A stretch of DNA of 64,000 nt from Pleurodeles waltl (GCF_031143425.1 NC_090451.1:349192339-349256338); one strand, 5' to 3'. Shown: positions 1-13,737, numbered from the stretch's first letter. Numbers and translations are program-made. The notes: generated by a model from the sequence alone, not told the origin.

Positions 1-180
1 ACAATCCAACTTGACTATCTCAAGTTTAACGGGTGCACTTTGCAGACCAGAGTGAAAATCAATTAATGAGAAAAGTAGGCTTCAGGATGAAGACATTAGT
101 AAGGAGAATAAAAGACGTGCCATATAAAAAATTGACACATCAAGTCTAAGACACAGTATCATAGTGTGATACATATATGT

Positions 181-213
181 GTATGTGTGTGTGTGTGTGT
201 CTCTGTGTGTGTG
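181..213. repeat. (GT)n microsatellite
   Basis: A run of GT dinucleotides with one CTCT interruption. It forces a Val/Cys-rich small ORF that is not a gene. Confidence 0.9.
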
Positions 214-334
214 AGATTTTATTGTTTCAATAATGTGGAAAAAGGAATCATAGGCCAGAAATGTCTTTATGCAATGTTAATCTTGGGTATATTTGGATGC
301 ATCCCCTGTAAGAAGTTGGGTTATTGGTTGACGA

Positions 335-2235
335 AGGGAAGCCCTACTCAGGCAACAACCAAAGTCCTTGTTAGGGTGAACCACAAAAGTCAATAAATTA
401 ACCTGTGCTTAACTTTCTAGAAGCTTGGCATAAAAACAGTCAGGCTTAATGTAGAGGCAATGTGTAATGTATTTATGCAGCACACAAACAGTGATAAAGT
501 GGAAACACAACACAAGAAAAATACCAAACCAATTTAGGCAAATAGACTAACTTTGAATAAATAAAATAACACCAGAACAACAAAAATCCAGTCAGTAGAA
601 CCAGAGATATTCAGTTTTGAACTTTTCAGTAAATATGGTGCCTAAAAGCACAAAACGCCACTCGAGGTTGTCGGTCATGTTAACCTTAGGAAAGTGACAA
701 GTTCAGGCCAACTGCGATGGAGCGAGGGTCGGACACAGGGACCAGGTTAGTCCTACTGAAAGAGACCTTCTCAAAGTCCGGGCAGATAAGTTTTGTTTGT
801 GGTGGAGGAGGGCACAATGAGCAGGTAGAGCATCATGTTTGGTTGTCACAAAGAGTAGTCCAGGTGCCTTGGGCTGTCATTGTTGTATAGCAAAAAGACG
901 GTTGGGCATCGTGATCGGTTGTTGCTGCTACTTCACATTGGTGGACACCATGGGTTGTCGTTGCTACAGTGTGGAGGGCAGATCTTGCATTACCAGCCAT
1001 TCCTGGTGGTCTTTGTAGCATGGAGTGCAGGTCTTCACCTAAGTTTCAAGTTAGTGTTCATTGCGGGCAAGCAGTCCCATGGTATGTAGTGGTTGCAGAG
1101 AGCCAAACATCAGAATTTCTCCTTTTCTGCTTAGAAGGAGATCAGCCTGATGGCTGCCATGGGTCCAATTCCTGGGGAACACCTCTTGCAGATGAGCAAC
1201 TCACTCCAACAGAGGTCAACAAGTCCAGGTGCAGATCCAGGCAAGCCCAGGTTATGTCCCTGTGGATCAAACAGGATGTCAGCGAACTGATCCTGCAAAG
1301 CCCTTTGAAGTATAAGTGAAGCAGGGTACAGCTCATTCCCCAGTCATAGGCCAGGATGGCCCATCCTGTCCACACCTAAGTCCCATTTGTGTTGTTGTCT
1401 GGAAAGAATACAGAAACTCCAACAGTAGAGCCATTAACAGTCTTGTGACCCACGACAGTGGCAAAATGCACTGATGGTTGGGACAAGAAAATTACAACTT
1501 TCCAAAAGTGGCATTTTCAGAATTGTGACTTAAAATCAGATTTCATTATTAAAGAGGACTTTAAATTACAAATAATTTGAATGCATACACCTTATCTCTA
1601 TCTGCTCCCAATGTAAAGTTATCACTTATTAAATGTAGTCAGTTAAACTACTGTTAGTCAGTGGAAGAGAGAGGCCTTACAACAGTGAAAAACAACTTTA
1701 GGAGTTTTTCACTGACAGGATATGTAACACTTAAAAACACATGTTCTACTTTTTTAATACATTCACCCAGTTCTATGAGCCTTTAGGGCCTATCTTAGGG
1801 TTGGCATATGTATTAACAAAGATTTAGGCTTTGCAGAAGGTTTATTTTGCCTGGTCGAAATGGCAGTTTAAAACTGCACTACAGGCTGCAGTGGCAGGCC
1901 TGAGTCATGTTTTAGAAGGCTACTTTATTTTGGAAGGGTTCACAAGGAGTGCTGCAGACGCACTAGTAGCATTTAATTTACAGGCCCTGTAATGTTGTAC
2001 CATATACTAGTGACTTACAAGTAAATTAAATGTACCAATTAGGCATAGGCCAATCTTACCATGTTTGAAGGAGAGAGCACAACCACTTTAGCACTGGTTA
2101 GCAGTGTTAAAGTGTACAGATCCTAAAAGCAAACAAACACGGGTTCAAGTAAAAGTCTGGGGGACACCCTGCAAAAAGGGCCACGTCCAACATTCCTCTA
2201 AGACACTTTTTCACATGAAACCTCAAATTGTCCTC
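335..2235 (+). mobile_element. Dispersed repeat family R1, copy A
   Basis: Collinear with two other stretches of this window (copy B, 17119-17436 plus 24947-26815; copy C, 58455-60681). Shared landmarks in order are the 'agcttggca...caggctta' segment, the 'aatgtgtaa...cacacaaacagtgataaagtg' segment, 'ctgctcccaatg', a 'gtagcatttaatttacaggccctg' type segment and the 'gttagcagtgttaaagtg' segment near the end. No long ORF is present. The better preserved ends of copies B and C read TGTTAGA and TCTAACA, so the family may be a long LTR or another TG...CA-bounded non-autonomous element. Both ends are lost in this copy. Class is not settled. Confidence 0.7.
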
Positions 2236-2724
2236 ATAAAATATTTAGGGGGCCATATTCACAAAGGTAATTGTAATGAAGAGCCTTCTCCTGGGGGTTC
2301 ATAAATAATGTTTATTCAATTTAGATATCTCCAGCAACACCTCATCCAACCTCCAACTTCCTTAATTTCCAACTTCTTTCCTCAGAACCTCTCAGAGACC
2401 CACCGTTCCACATTCCACTATGCCAACATTCTATTACATGTAACCCTAGATACCACAGTAATTTTATACATGTAGATTCACTGACTATTCAGGGATTTCC
2501 AGAAAGGTAGTGTTACATGTAAGTAAATTTGTACATGTAAGTTTACTCTCATACTTTGTAGTAAATATGCTAGTTTGGCAATTCACATTGACAAGGCAAA
2601 TTTTACTACAAAGTGTAGGCTTACATGTCTCTAACCCTTGAAAGCAGGGAATGGAGCCTAACTTCACACATTTAAGAACAAAATTCAATCTAAATAAATA
2701 AATTAATTTTAACATCATTTCTCA

Positions 2725-3240
2725 TGGGGTGTTGTTAAAGTCCATGCCTCCATTATTTCATTATTTTCTAAGGAAAGTGTTGCAGTATCAGTGATTGGCC
2801 ATGTGTTGTGCTGGACCGACTCTAGGTCTGAGCCAGAGCTTATTTACTGCTGTTTTGGCCCCTTTTTGGCTGTAGTAACTTTAGAAGTGCAGTTTGTTTA
2901 TTACTGTGGGATTACACGTTTGTTGGTGGGTGCATGTGCCCCCCAAACCTCTTCCTAGCCCTTTCTTAATCCCTCCTTAGTCCTCTCAAAACCCCTCCTA
3001 TTTAGTGGTAAGTATTCCCCATTTTCCAGCCACTCCCCGTCACTCCCACATTAACTACAAAAATGTAGGCATACGTTTGTAGAGATCTCCAGAGGTAGGG
3101 CACAAATGTCTGCATAGAAAAGACGAGAGGTAGAGGTTTCCACATGTAGGTTTGTGAACAGTATTTTCTACTACATGAGTAATATTTTTGTAGTACTACC
3201 AAATATACTGCAGCATGCAGTTGGTGAATAAGTCCCTTGT
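2725..3240 (+). repeat. Diverged direct repeat, unit 1
   Basis: Matches 3590-4070 in the same order: 'tctccatttg/tgcctccatta', 'ggctgtagtaactttagaagtgcagtttg', a CCCCTCC-rich stretch, 'aagtattccccattt', 'ctgcatagaaaag' and a terminal 'ttggtgaataagtccc'. A partner 'gggccatattcacaaagg' near 2250 is roughly the reverse complement of that end, so 2248-3237 could be one decayed element with terminal inverted repeats. No coding potential was recognised. Confidence 0.55.
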
Positions 3241-3589
3241 AAATTTACTCTTGCACTTTGTAGTAACTTTGCTATTTTTGGCTATCCACCATTTCTTAAT
3301 GCAAAGTTACTTTTGGTAACTTTTCACACGTAGGCAGAGGTCTTTGCCACTGTGGTGTAGCTATCCTTATGGTAAAAAATTGGAAAAAGTAAAAAAAACT
3401 GTTCATTAAAATTTAAAATAATTTAGTGAAAATATTTCAATGTTAATAATATATAAAGATTAAAACCAAAAACAGAAAATCTACAGCCCTATTATCTTAA
3501 ATGTGTATTAAAAGATGAATGAATTTAAATATATTTAATTAATGTATAATCAGGCCCAATGTATTTTAGCATTATTTCCTTTTGGTTTT

Positions 3590-4070
3590 TTAAAGTCCCT
3601 GTCTCCATTTGTTTTATGGAAGGTTTTGCAGATCAAATGGTTGGCTATGTGTGGTGCTGGATACACTCCATTTCGAAGCAGGAGTACATTTAGGTATATG
3701 TTTCGGGACCTTTTTGACTGTAGTAATTTTAGAAGTGCAGTTTGTGAATAGTAATCTGCTTGTGGTTGCTTGCCCTTCCCTCAACCCCTCTTTAACCCTT
3801 TCCTAGCCCCTAGTTACCTTTGTCTAAACCCCTCCCATTACATAAGTATTCCCCATTTCCTAGCCACTCTGCTGTTCCTCTCACATTACCACTTAAATGT
3901 AGGCTTACCTGTGCAGAGAACTCTGCAATTGGGGTACAGATTTCTGCATAGAAAAGGTCGGAGAGCCAGAGGTCTCTGTATGTGCGTTGTGAGTAGCATT
4001 TTGTCAAACTTGAGTAGTACTAATGTAGTATTTCAAAACATACTACAAAATACAATTTGTGACAAGGCTC
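3590..4070 (+). repeat. Diverged direct repeat, unit 2
   Basis: Second, diverged copy of the 2725-3240 unit, offset by about 860 bp. The 350 bp between them is AT-rich with no recognisable feature. The two could be independent insertions of one family or an old local duplication. Confidence 0.5.
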
Positions 4071-5089
4071 CTAGATCTCTGAAGGGGTTGCAAGTGCTGT
4101 TAACACTTTGATGGAGAAAAATAATAAAAATGAGGCATGGTAATTGGAGTGATCCTCTCAAGTTGGTTCTCTAGCATTTGCTCCTTACACTTCACTTCTA
4201 TTAGCTGTTTTATGTTTTTTTTGTCAATGCAGATACTTGGGATCTGTTGTATCACTGGAAGGGTGGCAGGAAGGCTTGTTGTGGAATATCACAATCTAGC
4301 AATGTCAGGCGGCAGAAAGGAATAGAGGAGACAACTGAAATACCTGTGGGCATGAGCACCATTGCTGGTCGCCAGGGACTTCTATTATGGAGGAGTATCC
4401 TAAGACGGAGACTGCTGGCCGGCCATGGAATTGTATTGGTGGTGTCATCGTGCATGGGTCCAACAATCCCCTCTTTCTTTGCTGCAGAGGAGAAAAGAGA
4501 GATTAGTAGATAGGAGGATAAAGTTTTCTCATGAGGATAGTATGTTGCCTCTCTTGAATAAGGTCTCAACGACAGTCCACAAATTGCACCCCCAGAGCCA
4601 GACGCACAAGGGTCCACACCCCACCTATGCATGTGGCAAACAACGTCATGCAAACGAAGGTCTGAGGTCATTGCAGAATTTTTCTATCACTCCTCGACTC
4701 TTCACTTCGATTCTAGCATCTCCTGTGACGTTGCATCTTCAGGAGTGGTTACATTTGAGACAATTGACCATCCCGTCATCACCCTGCAAACAACAGATGA
4801 CCTTCTATAGACCTTTTTGTTACGCGCCCTGCACTCTGCCTCTTCGGGTTTATACTCAGGCTTGGAACAGCAGATAAGAATACTCCAATTGAGATGCCTT
4901 GACTATGTGGACCCGTTCTTCCGCTTGGTGAGCCACAAGGACCACGTTTGCTCCTCGCTCCCGGTTGCAATCCACTCCTCACTTGCTGATGAAATAAGAT
5001 ATTCTCTTCACACATTACTGACTAACACGGGGACCAGCAAGCTCCTCCACTGTCCCACCTAGCACTCCATATGATGCCTCTCTGCTTGT
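4071..5089. other. Unassigned stretch
   Basis: No domain or repeat recognised. Short ORFs on both strands (for example 4425-4877 plus, 4252-4671 minus) overlap each other and lack recognisable motifs. Part of it could be the 5' end of the L1-like element that follows. Confidence 0.4.
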
Positions 5090-8000
5090 TTTTGGCTGAG
5101 GAACTAATCTCAGTGGGGTTTTTTGTTGAGCCTTGGTACATTTACCACACTCACACACTTCATATCATTGTATCCTGGCCAACCTAGTGTCTCAGTTCAA
5201 CCCCGTCTGGGCTTGTTAACTAGTTATCTCACCGTACCGAAGACAAGTGGCTGGGGCTAGTTTCTCTACCTATGCAAGGGAAGTTATGGTTTGGATTAGA
5301 CCGGGAGTTCCTTTTGAGACAGAGGAAACTAAGATTAATGTGGATCGCAAAGATGTATTGCTGTGGAGCCACGTGGATGGTTTGTCCTTAGTACGGGGAG
5401 GTATGTATGCTCCCAAGTAGGTCATACTAGTTCTTGGGCCTCCTTGTCTGATTGCATGCTTAACTGGGCCACAACCCCTTGGGTGTTAGGAAGAGGTTTT
5501 AATGGTGTGCTTGATACTTTTTTAGTTTATTCTACGTCTCCACCCCCACATTCTTCGGTCATTACAGCAGTTTGAACGCTCTGCACCTGGCTTGATGGTT
5601 AGCAGCTTGGAAATCTTTGGGGATTGACATTTCTGCTTTGAAAGGACTATTTCTTTCACACCTCAGTACACCACGGTCACTCTAGAATCAATAGATTTGT
5701 GGGCACCCGAGACATCCACTTGTGGTTGGTGGCCATATCATATTGCATTCGGTCACTATCTGACTATAACCTCTTGCAAGGAGAGCTGGCTAGGAGAAGG
5801 CAATTGACACCAATCCCAGCCTGGTATTTACAACTGTTACTACTGGATGATATAGGGTTTCGTAAATCCTTACTTGACAATATTGATTCCTATTTTGCAG
5901 ATAACCAGGGCACTGCTTCCTCCTTCTTAGCGGAGTGGGAGGCGTTTCAGATTGTCATCTGGGCATTTTCTACTAACCCAGTGGTGGGGATTCAACAAAT
6001 ACTAACAGAGGAGCTTACCTCATTGTGATCCCCTGAGGAGTTGTTGCTGGTCAGACCAGAGAGGACCACAGATGTCACCTCGGCCAGACCCTGTTTCTCT
6101 GATACCCTAGAAAAATTGTGATGCTTTGATTATGCTACACACAGTGCTAATGCTCACAACAGAGACAATAGAATGGATCTACTCTTGGTTTATTGGAGAA
6201 GCAGAGAGCTTCCATTTCCATTCCACACAGACTGACTCTTTCCTCTGGTGGGGTGCCGACACCCAGTAGGCCATCAATGACACTTTCTGTACCCATTATG
6301 CAACCGATTATAAACCCCCACTACCTTCTTTCACACGGGTACGGATGCTATTTTTTAATCTATTTCCTCTTCCTCGCCTCTCAGCTACAAGTAGGTGGGA
6401 ACTTGATCTTCCTTTGATGCTGCAAGAGCTTAATGGGTATTTACAGGACCTACCCCAAGGAAAGACCCCCTGAGTGGATAGACTTCCATCTGAGTTCTAT
6501 ACACTCCATGCCCCTTAACTGGCACCCACCTGTCTCGAGTGAGGGCACCTTCTCAACTCCTTAAATGAAGCTAATGTCTCCACGATGCTCAAAGCTCCTA
6601 AGGATCCAACATGCATGCCTTCCTATCACCCATTATCTATTCTTAATACTGATTTTAAAATCCTTACTAAATTGTTAGCTAGTCGATTACTTCCAAACCT
6701 CCTGCTTTTGATTTATCCCGACCAATCAGACTTTATTCCAGAGCACATCACCTCTCATAAACTGCAATGATTTTGGGATGTCATGTGTAGCATATAAGAT
6801 GAATTCCCATCAGTTGCCTCCATTGCCTTAGACTTTGAAAAAGCACTTGACTCTCTCTGCTGGGACTACATGCCTGAGGTCATGAAAAAGATGTTGGTGT
6901 AGGCCTGAACTGGTGCAAATGGATTTCAAAGTTATGACGGGGCATTCTATTTCATGATCCTTCACTATAGGCACAGGAACCAGTCAAGGTTGTCCTCTCT
7001 TGTGTTTGTTATTTGTGATCGCAATGAAACCTGTTGCGATCCAGTTGAGGCAACAGGTATCCCTCAGAACCGCCCTGCATGCTGCATCTCTTTATGCAGA
7101 TCACATTCCTCTATATGTTGGGGATTCCCAGGTTGATCCCACACCTATTGATTGCCTTTTGGCAGATTCTGCTGAGATTTCCGACCTAGCACTAACTGGT
7201 CCAAATCCTGCATCTTCCCTCTTTGCACTGCTTTTACTCTTCCACTTCCCCTCCAATTCGACCCTCTCTTTGGTCATGAGCTGCCGACATTCCAATACTT
7301 TGGGATTAATATATATAATTTACTGGAAGATTTATGGAATGGTAACTTGGACAGAGTACTCCGGTCCTTCAAAGATCAATAATCCTTTTGGGTGACACTG
7401 ACTTTATCTGTTAAGGGAAGAATAGAGCTAATTAAAATGGTTGTGCTCCTATATCTATTGCCTTGTTTTGTCAATCTCCCTTCACTACTCCTGCACTCTT
7501 TCTTCACGTCCTGAGACAATGCTCAGTTAGTTCATCTGGCACAAGGGTCATAGACTGGAGGCATTATTGACCCTAGTTAGGTAGTTTGGGACTTTAGGAT
7601 TTTGAACAATAATATTCAGTAGCACAACTTCAATGGCCAGCTTATTGGCGATCATGTCACTCCCTCTCTGAGATAGGCCACCCTCCCATGGAGAGACTGT
7701 TTGGCCAATTACACTAAGTTATGCTAACATTGTTGGCTCCCCTTTCCAGTATCCCACCATTACTTTTCACTGCATTATTTTGCTTGCGATGTTAATGAGT
7801 GCTCCATAAATACAGATCCCTATATGCTCCTGCAATCTCTCTCATATGAGTGGCAGCTCTCAAAAACCACTACCCTCGGTCCCACCTTGAAGGTTAGACT
7901 GACTGGGGCATTATTACTATTGCTGACATATTTTCAGCCAGTGAATTACTGTCTTTTGATACACTTCTGACTGATTTCTCAATTCCCCCGACCATTTTCT

Positions 8001-8250
8001 CACTTATGTCCAAATTAAATATTTGCTGACCATATCTAAACTTATTTTTGAAGAAGCACAATTGAAGGTTGACATTTGTGACAAACGGACATAGACATCA
8101 GACATACAAGTTTATCCATTAGACCCGTTGGTGGGATATGCTGAATATTGAGTCCTTATCATGTTGCAGAATCTCATTATCACTGTGCTCATACCTGTGC
8201 AGAAATAGATATGCATAAACAATTCCCATTTGTCATATAGGCACATTTAC
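5090..8250 (+). pseudogene. L1-like (Tx1/L1 group) LINE remnant: endonuclease and reverse transcriptase
   Basis: Translated pieces in several frames, in the order expected for L1 ORF2. Near 5260-5500 there is an endonuclease-like run (YAREVMVWIRPGVPF, then VLGRGFNGVLDT, a decayed form of the endonuclease D-F-N-G motif). At 6585-6770 the RT thumb/finger run reads SYHPLSILNTDFKILTKLLA followed by DQSDFIPEH. At 6820-6880 comes ALDFEKALDS (RT motif A). At 7090-7120 comes SLYADHIPLYV, the RT active-site region with the second Asp of YADD changed to His. Later come KGRIELIKMV, AQLQWPAYW and the C-terminal IITIADIFSASELLSF run near 7910. Known L1 elements use this order for an apurinic-type endonuclease and target-primed reverse transcription. 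Many stops and frame changes make it dead. The 5' and 3' ends are approximate and no poly(A) tail was seen. Confidence 0.75.
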
Positions 8251-11200
8251 CTGGCCATACCATCTATCTGGTATCTGAAGCCAGTCCTCATGCTGATGCA
8301 GTCAGTTCAGCAGCAAAGGGGGTGGTAGTAGCAGATGGTAGAGCAGGTGACAAATCAGAACCTGTGATGTAAAAGATGACATGATATGGATGAGAAAACT
8401 TCTGGCCTATTTGAAAATAATATAAGGATGTTATGAGTACATTTTCTCAGCATATGCAGACAAGATACATTAATGCCAGTGCTGAGCTATCACTATGAAA
8501 TATATATACATTTCTCAAGAAAGTGTGTTAGGAACTGATACCTATGAGGTATACCTGATTGGGTGGAAGGGTGCATTGAGATGTGGATCCTAGATGTCAA
8601 CCTAATACAGGAGGATCTACCGCTGCTCCAGCTGTCAGACATGAGACATGGGGATTGAATAAAGTGACCATTATTTTCATAATTTTTCGCTCTTGGGCGT
8701 GGAGTAGGTTTTCTGCAGATGATGTGTGTGTGATGTGTGCCTATTTGTGAGGGCGAAGATGTGTGCTTTTTTACAACACTGTGAGTGGAGAGTTACGATG
8801 TAGTTAAAATGTAGAGATATAATGTATTTACATGGTATGATGCTAGGATTCCTCAGACCAGACAGTTCATTAAGCAGGCAGAGTTCATGGTGGGGAGGCA
8901 TACAAGCCAACCCTTCCGATTCAGACCAGAGACTACTGGACTACTGATATCAAGGCTACTCTCCCCATTCCTGCATGTTGAAACCTGATTCCTCTGTTGG
9001 CTTCAGTTGAAAGGGCCTAGTCTTTTTTAACTCAGTGCATGCACTGCCAGTAACCTTCTCCTGCAGGCCAGTACACAGCACTTGCATCACACTCTCTCTG
9101 CCTGCCTTAGCACGTTTGTCCATCCTCCTGACAGATAAGGAAAAAAACGTACATTTGTGTATCTAATATCCGATCCTGCAGCAGCAGACTTGCAAATCCC
9201 ATACATAACAGTAACCCGATTCGGGCCCCAATAGAAGTCAATAAGGAAAAACTTTCTCCCAGTTCTTTTCTAGAAATGTCACACTTTTCTCTTCTAAAAT
9301 GCTGCCGTGTATGGGGAGGATACATTCATTGAGGGGGATGAGACAGAAGTGGGATCTGGGTCCGCCTTCAACAAGAGGTACAAGTTCTGCCTCTTGCTCA
9401 GTGAAGTTCTTCTTCCTCTTGAGTGCGGTGGGCCGTATCGTGGAGGCTAGTGCTAGCATGTGGCAACCACCAGTACAAAGGAAAGAGTGCAGAGCACAGC
9501 TTGTGTGCTCTGCTCTTTATGTGCTTGCAGGATTAACGTTTGTCAGGTGTGTGTATTTGCTGAGATGAGTGCTGTTTCCCTATTCTTTTCCATTCCTAGT
9601 TCTATATAGCAGAAACCAAGAGCTCTTCCTCCACTGGGGAGAACTCCGTTTATAGATATGTGTCTGAAATCAAATCGTAAAGCAAATTCACAGACGTAAT
9701 TTCAGTTTTAAATGTCTCCAGCCCCTTGTGCGAAGAGATGAAGAGGCAGGCATACTCCTACTTCTGGGCAGATGTATCCACCCACAATTAGTTGATACCA
9801 TTCAGGTCAGAGCTTTCTGTGTGGTTTTCTGTGTCCAGGCATTTGCAGACCTCTACCTGTGTGGTGGTCTCTGCACATAGATTTCCTTACGTCAGTAGTG
9901 GGATATATGTTTCTTTCACTCTAAAGAGCTGCACTGCAAAATAATATCAGAATTTTCAAACGGGTCACTGGCCTGTCCAAAATATACCTACCTAGGGTCC
10001 CAGGTCAAGAGTATTATCTTTAGCATAGGAAGGGTCCAGGACATTTTAAATATGCCCTAGGCTAAGTTTCATAGTTGCCTCTTAGTGGCCGTGATTTGGA
10101 CTTTTCGACTAATACATTAAATCGCAGAGAGTGGTGGTAATGTGATGTCAGACCCTCAATAGGCGACAAAGATGGCGAAAGAGTAAGCTGAAGAGATCTG
10201 CATATGAGATCTGCATATGAGAGGTTATACATCAGAAGCTAACTATTCACCAGTGTATGGTGAGAGGTAGAAGTGCAGTAACAACAGCTCTGTCTTAGAT
10301 GCTAACAAGGCAGTACCTAGTCTGAGAAATGAATCCATTCATGAAATAAATGTATTTTGCTCTGTAATTATGCAAACCTAATTTCGGATGCATTCTGGGA
10401 TGGAAATCAAACGGATTCATGAAGTGATAATATGTTTGCTAATTTAACACACCCCAGGATTCTGAACTGTACTTTTAATATTGCAAATCATTAGAGGAAC
10501 CCAGCTGTGCTGCTGCACTAATTTAGATCGTTATTTATACAAACGAGAGGCTTGAATGTTAAATTAAATGGATTAAGGAGCGGAAATATGTTCATCCTAG
10601 GTAACTCTGAATGTTGGTGTTGCCTAAACACTGGATTACTTGTATCTTACTGCTCTCAAATGAGTCTGAGAACAAAAGATCTATCAATCTACTGAGTTTC
10701 TGTGAGCTGCAAGGTACAAACGGATCAGTGCAAAAAGTGCACTGATCTCAGAGCTGTACTACTCCAGTATTCCTCGTGTATTTATTAATGTAATAATTTA
10801 TCCATTTATTAATTCAGTTTGATTAAACATTGAAATGTGTGAATTAATGAAATGTATGGTCTATCATGATTATTGGTAATCTTTTTTTACAACGGCAATA
10901 CATGGGCTTCATATATGTTGATATTCTGACCCCTTCTTAAAGCCAATAGGCCCACATTTTTAGGTTTTGCCTGCATGCGCGATTGCACGCTGCTTGCGAA
11001 ATCTATTGTTTGGGAAAAAAAACTTAAAAGGGGCTTAGGATCAGTCCCCTACTTACATGTACTTACCATTGGCTTAGTCCAACATCATTCTCATTTAGGT
11101 CCTTGTGATTGGCCAGCACGCTCTCTGCACATTGTCCTGCTTCACTTCCTGTCTTCTTTGCCATCGGGGTGCCTGTGGACCAAGTATTTCTTTCGGTGAC

Positions 11201-11287
11201 TTCTAATTGGACTGTAGCTGGTGTTCTTCCTCTGTAGCACCACGCTGACGGTACTTCATGTTTTTTTCTTTTGCTTTGTGGCGGTAT
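8251..11287. other. Unassigned, no gene recognised
   Basis: No coherent ORF, RNA gene or repeat family was recognised. A 15-bp unit is tandemly doubled near 10193-10222 ('gagatctgcatat' twice). From about 10970 the sequence has the look of a GC-richer repeat 5' region (polypyrimidine, CTTCCTGTCTTC) that could belong to the LINE further right, but I cannot prove it. Confidence 0.4.
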
Positions 11288-11338
11288 GCTCTCTCTCTCT
11301 CCCTCTCTCTCTCTCTCACTCTCTCTCTCCCCCTCTCT
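11288..11338. repeat. (CT)n microsatellite
   Basis: An imperfect CT run of about 50 bp with short CC and CA interruptions. Confidence 0.9.
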
Positions 11339-11719
11339 GCTGCACCTTTCCTCATATCTTTTGTGGCACTGTCCTGTAGGAGGAGTGTGAGCTGTACTGG
11401 TGATGACGAGTTACAGCACCCTTTAAAAAAACCTGGGGGTTTCTTAAGGGGTTAGGGGGGAGCTCACTGCAGCGTCTCACCGTACCACCCTCGTTGCCAG
11501 TATTGTGATCTTTGCTGAATTGGGAATGCTGGACAACATTCAGCTGATGCCTCCTAGCACCGAAAATACCAGGTGTCTCAGTTTATTGCTGGGATTGCCA
11601 GTACTCGTTCAATAAGGAAGTTCTTTTCCTTGACCCACATGAAAATCCAAAAGCGAATCTGTGAACTGGGGAACATGAGATGCTTCCTTTGTTAGTTCAT
11701 TATAGAGCCGATGAGGAGC

Positions 11720-12965
11720 AAGGTGTTCAAGGAACTAGCTATGTCCATCTCCTCTGGTTCCTCACTTGACCCAAATCTATGTAAGGTCTGGAAAGGTATG
11801 GCAGATGTCATAACCAGGCTTACCAAGGGTGTGTAATCTGTCCCTAAGGGCAGGTAAGGTCCCTTCTGGCATGAAGAAGATACTTGTTAAACCACTATCA
11901 CCATCTCACAACTTCCATATCAAGCAAAGATTGTTGAGAAATATGTTAGCAGGAAGTTGTCAAAGTTTTTAGAAGATAACAAAATTCTCGCTGGTGAACA
12001 GACAGGCTTTAATCCTGCAAAAGAGACCGAAAAGGCGCTAATATATGTAGTGGATGAATTAACAATGATTGTTGATAATGGTAAGGTGGCAGTATTAATT
12101 TTTCTAGAACTATCTGCCGCCTTCGATGCTGTAATTCCACTTGACAGATTGAAGGAAATTAGGGTGAATGGTTTATTTTTGGACTGAGTCATTTCAGATT
12201 TAAGTGATAGATACCAGGATATTTCACTTCCCCCCTTTCAATCAAAATCTAAAAGATGCGCCATGGATTCCCATAAGGATCGGTGCTGAGTCCTATCCTT
12301 GTTGATGTATATTTGGAGCCACTACTGCAATTGGTTAGATTTTATGGGATTACCTTGTTCATTATGCAGATGATGCACAAATCATCTTGTCTTTGGTTAA
12401 TGACAGCTCCTCCCATTTAGATAGACTGCTTACCTACTAGTTTGATACGGCAAGATGGCTTAAACTGAATAAATTAAAATTCAATAGTGATAAAACAGAA
12501 TTGTTATGTTGTAGACCGGAGAAAATGTCACTCTCTCTTCCAGGTAACCTTTGGCCCTGGTACATCTCAGAAACCATGGAGTGTCCACAATGCGTCCGGA
12601 ATGTGGGAGTCCTAATAGATGAAAATCTCACAATGGAAACATATGTAAATAAAACAGTGACAACTTGTTACGGATTGCTGAGGAACTTGAAGAAAATTGT
12701 TGGCTTGCTACCTCAACCACCAAGGAAACTGGTGATACAGAGTGCAGTACTTAGCAGACTAGAATATTGCAGTGCATTGCTGCTAGGTATTCCCGACTAC
12801 CTAATTAAAATATTGGAAAGAATACAAAAATGGCAGCAAAACTAGGATTAAATAAATCCAGGTATGATTCGGCCTCAGGTGCCTTAAGAGAGCTTCATTG
12901 GCTACCAGTGAAGGAAAGAAACATATTTAAAGCAATGTGTATTGTCTTCAAAGCAGTCACAGCTC
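11720..12965 (+). pseudogene. L2/CR1-like LINE fragment, reverse transcriptase
   Basis: The RT region of a jockey-superclade LINE readable in pieces. 11720-11900 gives SGSSLDPNLCKVWK and then an approach to the finger domain. 11930-12187 gives KLSKFLEDNKILAGEQTGF and a decayed form of LLDLSAAFD (here FLELSAAFDAVIP, motif A). 12366-12480 gives HYADDAQIILSL (motif C, both Asp kept) and WLKLNKLKFNSDKTELL. 12501-12845 gives the thumb region ending in VLSRLEYCSALLLGIP, followed near 12885 by LRELHWLPV. Stops and frameshifts separate these blocks. The 3' end is cut at the GC-rich element beginning near 12966, and the endonuclease is absent, as expected for 5' truncation. Confidence 0.8.
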
Positions 12966-13420
12966 GCAGCTCTTAAAAGGGTTGGGGTGGGTGCGGCACG
13001 ATGTGGAGAGGAATGGGGGCAGGGGGAGGGGGGAGCAGGGGGCATACAGTAAATTAATTAAACAAATAAAATAAAACCGTACCTTAACTCGCCTCGCATC
13101 ACTCCTCTGCCGCAGGCACAGGCTCCCAGCCTTCCCTGCGCCAATCCTTACACTGTTCGAAGCAGCATCAGGATTGGCTGGGATCGCCCAGCCAGAGCAC
13201 TCCCAGACAGAGTGGGAGCTTGTGCAGGCTCTCTCCAGCTTGGCAACTGTGTTGCCGGGCTGGAGACAGCCTACTGCGCATGTGTGTTTGGTCAACCCAA
13301 TACGGCCGGCCAACCACACATGCACTCAGAGGGAGAGTGCTGAGCACTCTACCTCAGTGCACGTCACCCCGAGGCCCCGCCCTTTTCAGAACGGAAGGAT
13401 AATAAACATAATTTGTTGAG
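12966..13420. mobile_element. GC-rich short non-autonomous element
   Basis: About 450 bp of GC-rich sequence sharply different from its AT-rich surroundings. It begins in a G-rich run (gggttggggtgggtgcgg), has an A-rich patch near 13055-13075 and ends near 'ggccccgcccttttcagaac'. It sits exactly where the L2-like fragment stops, so it was probably inserted there. Ends and target duplication could not be fixed. ORFs on both strands are composition effects. Confidence 0.5.
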
Positions 13421-13436
13421 TTTGTTGCACGTTTTA

Positions 13437-13737
13437 ACAAGCATTGGCAAAGCAAATAGGTTTCACCTTTGTTTTTTCTTTTACATTTAATCTTATTATC
13501 TAACTGTATAATAAGTATTAGAAAAAGGTTAAAATCTTTGTTTTAAATTTGATAAACCATTAATAGTTCTGTATGTTGTTTATTAATTCAACACACATCA
13601 CAACATAAACAAGTATGAACGGTTTATCAAATTTAAAACAAACATTATTATAACCTTTTTAGTAATATTTATAATCCAGTTGGATAGAATGCCAAAACAA
13701 AATGAAGGCAAAACCTTTTGGTTTTGTCAATGCTTGT
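13437..13737. mobile_element. Foldback element (MITE-like)
   Basis: The first bases (ACAAGCATTGGCAAAGC) are repeated inverted at the end (as gTCAATGCTTGT), and the terminal match extends to about 27 bp with few mismatches. Inner parts also pair: 'ttgttttaaatttgataaacc' near 13537 matches the complement of 'ggtttatcaaatttaaaacaaa' near 13620. It has no ORF. A clear target duplication was not found, so the superfamily is open; hAT is possible. Confidence 0.7.

Noticed and set aside
13174..13419. ORFs in the GC-rich element
   Set aside because: Open on both strands because of high GC content; no domain.
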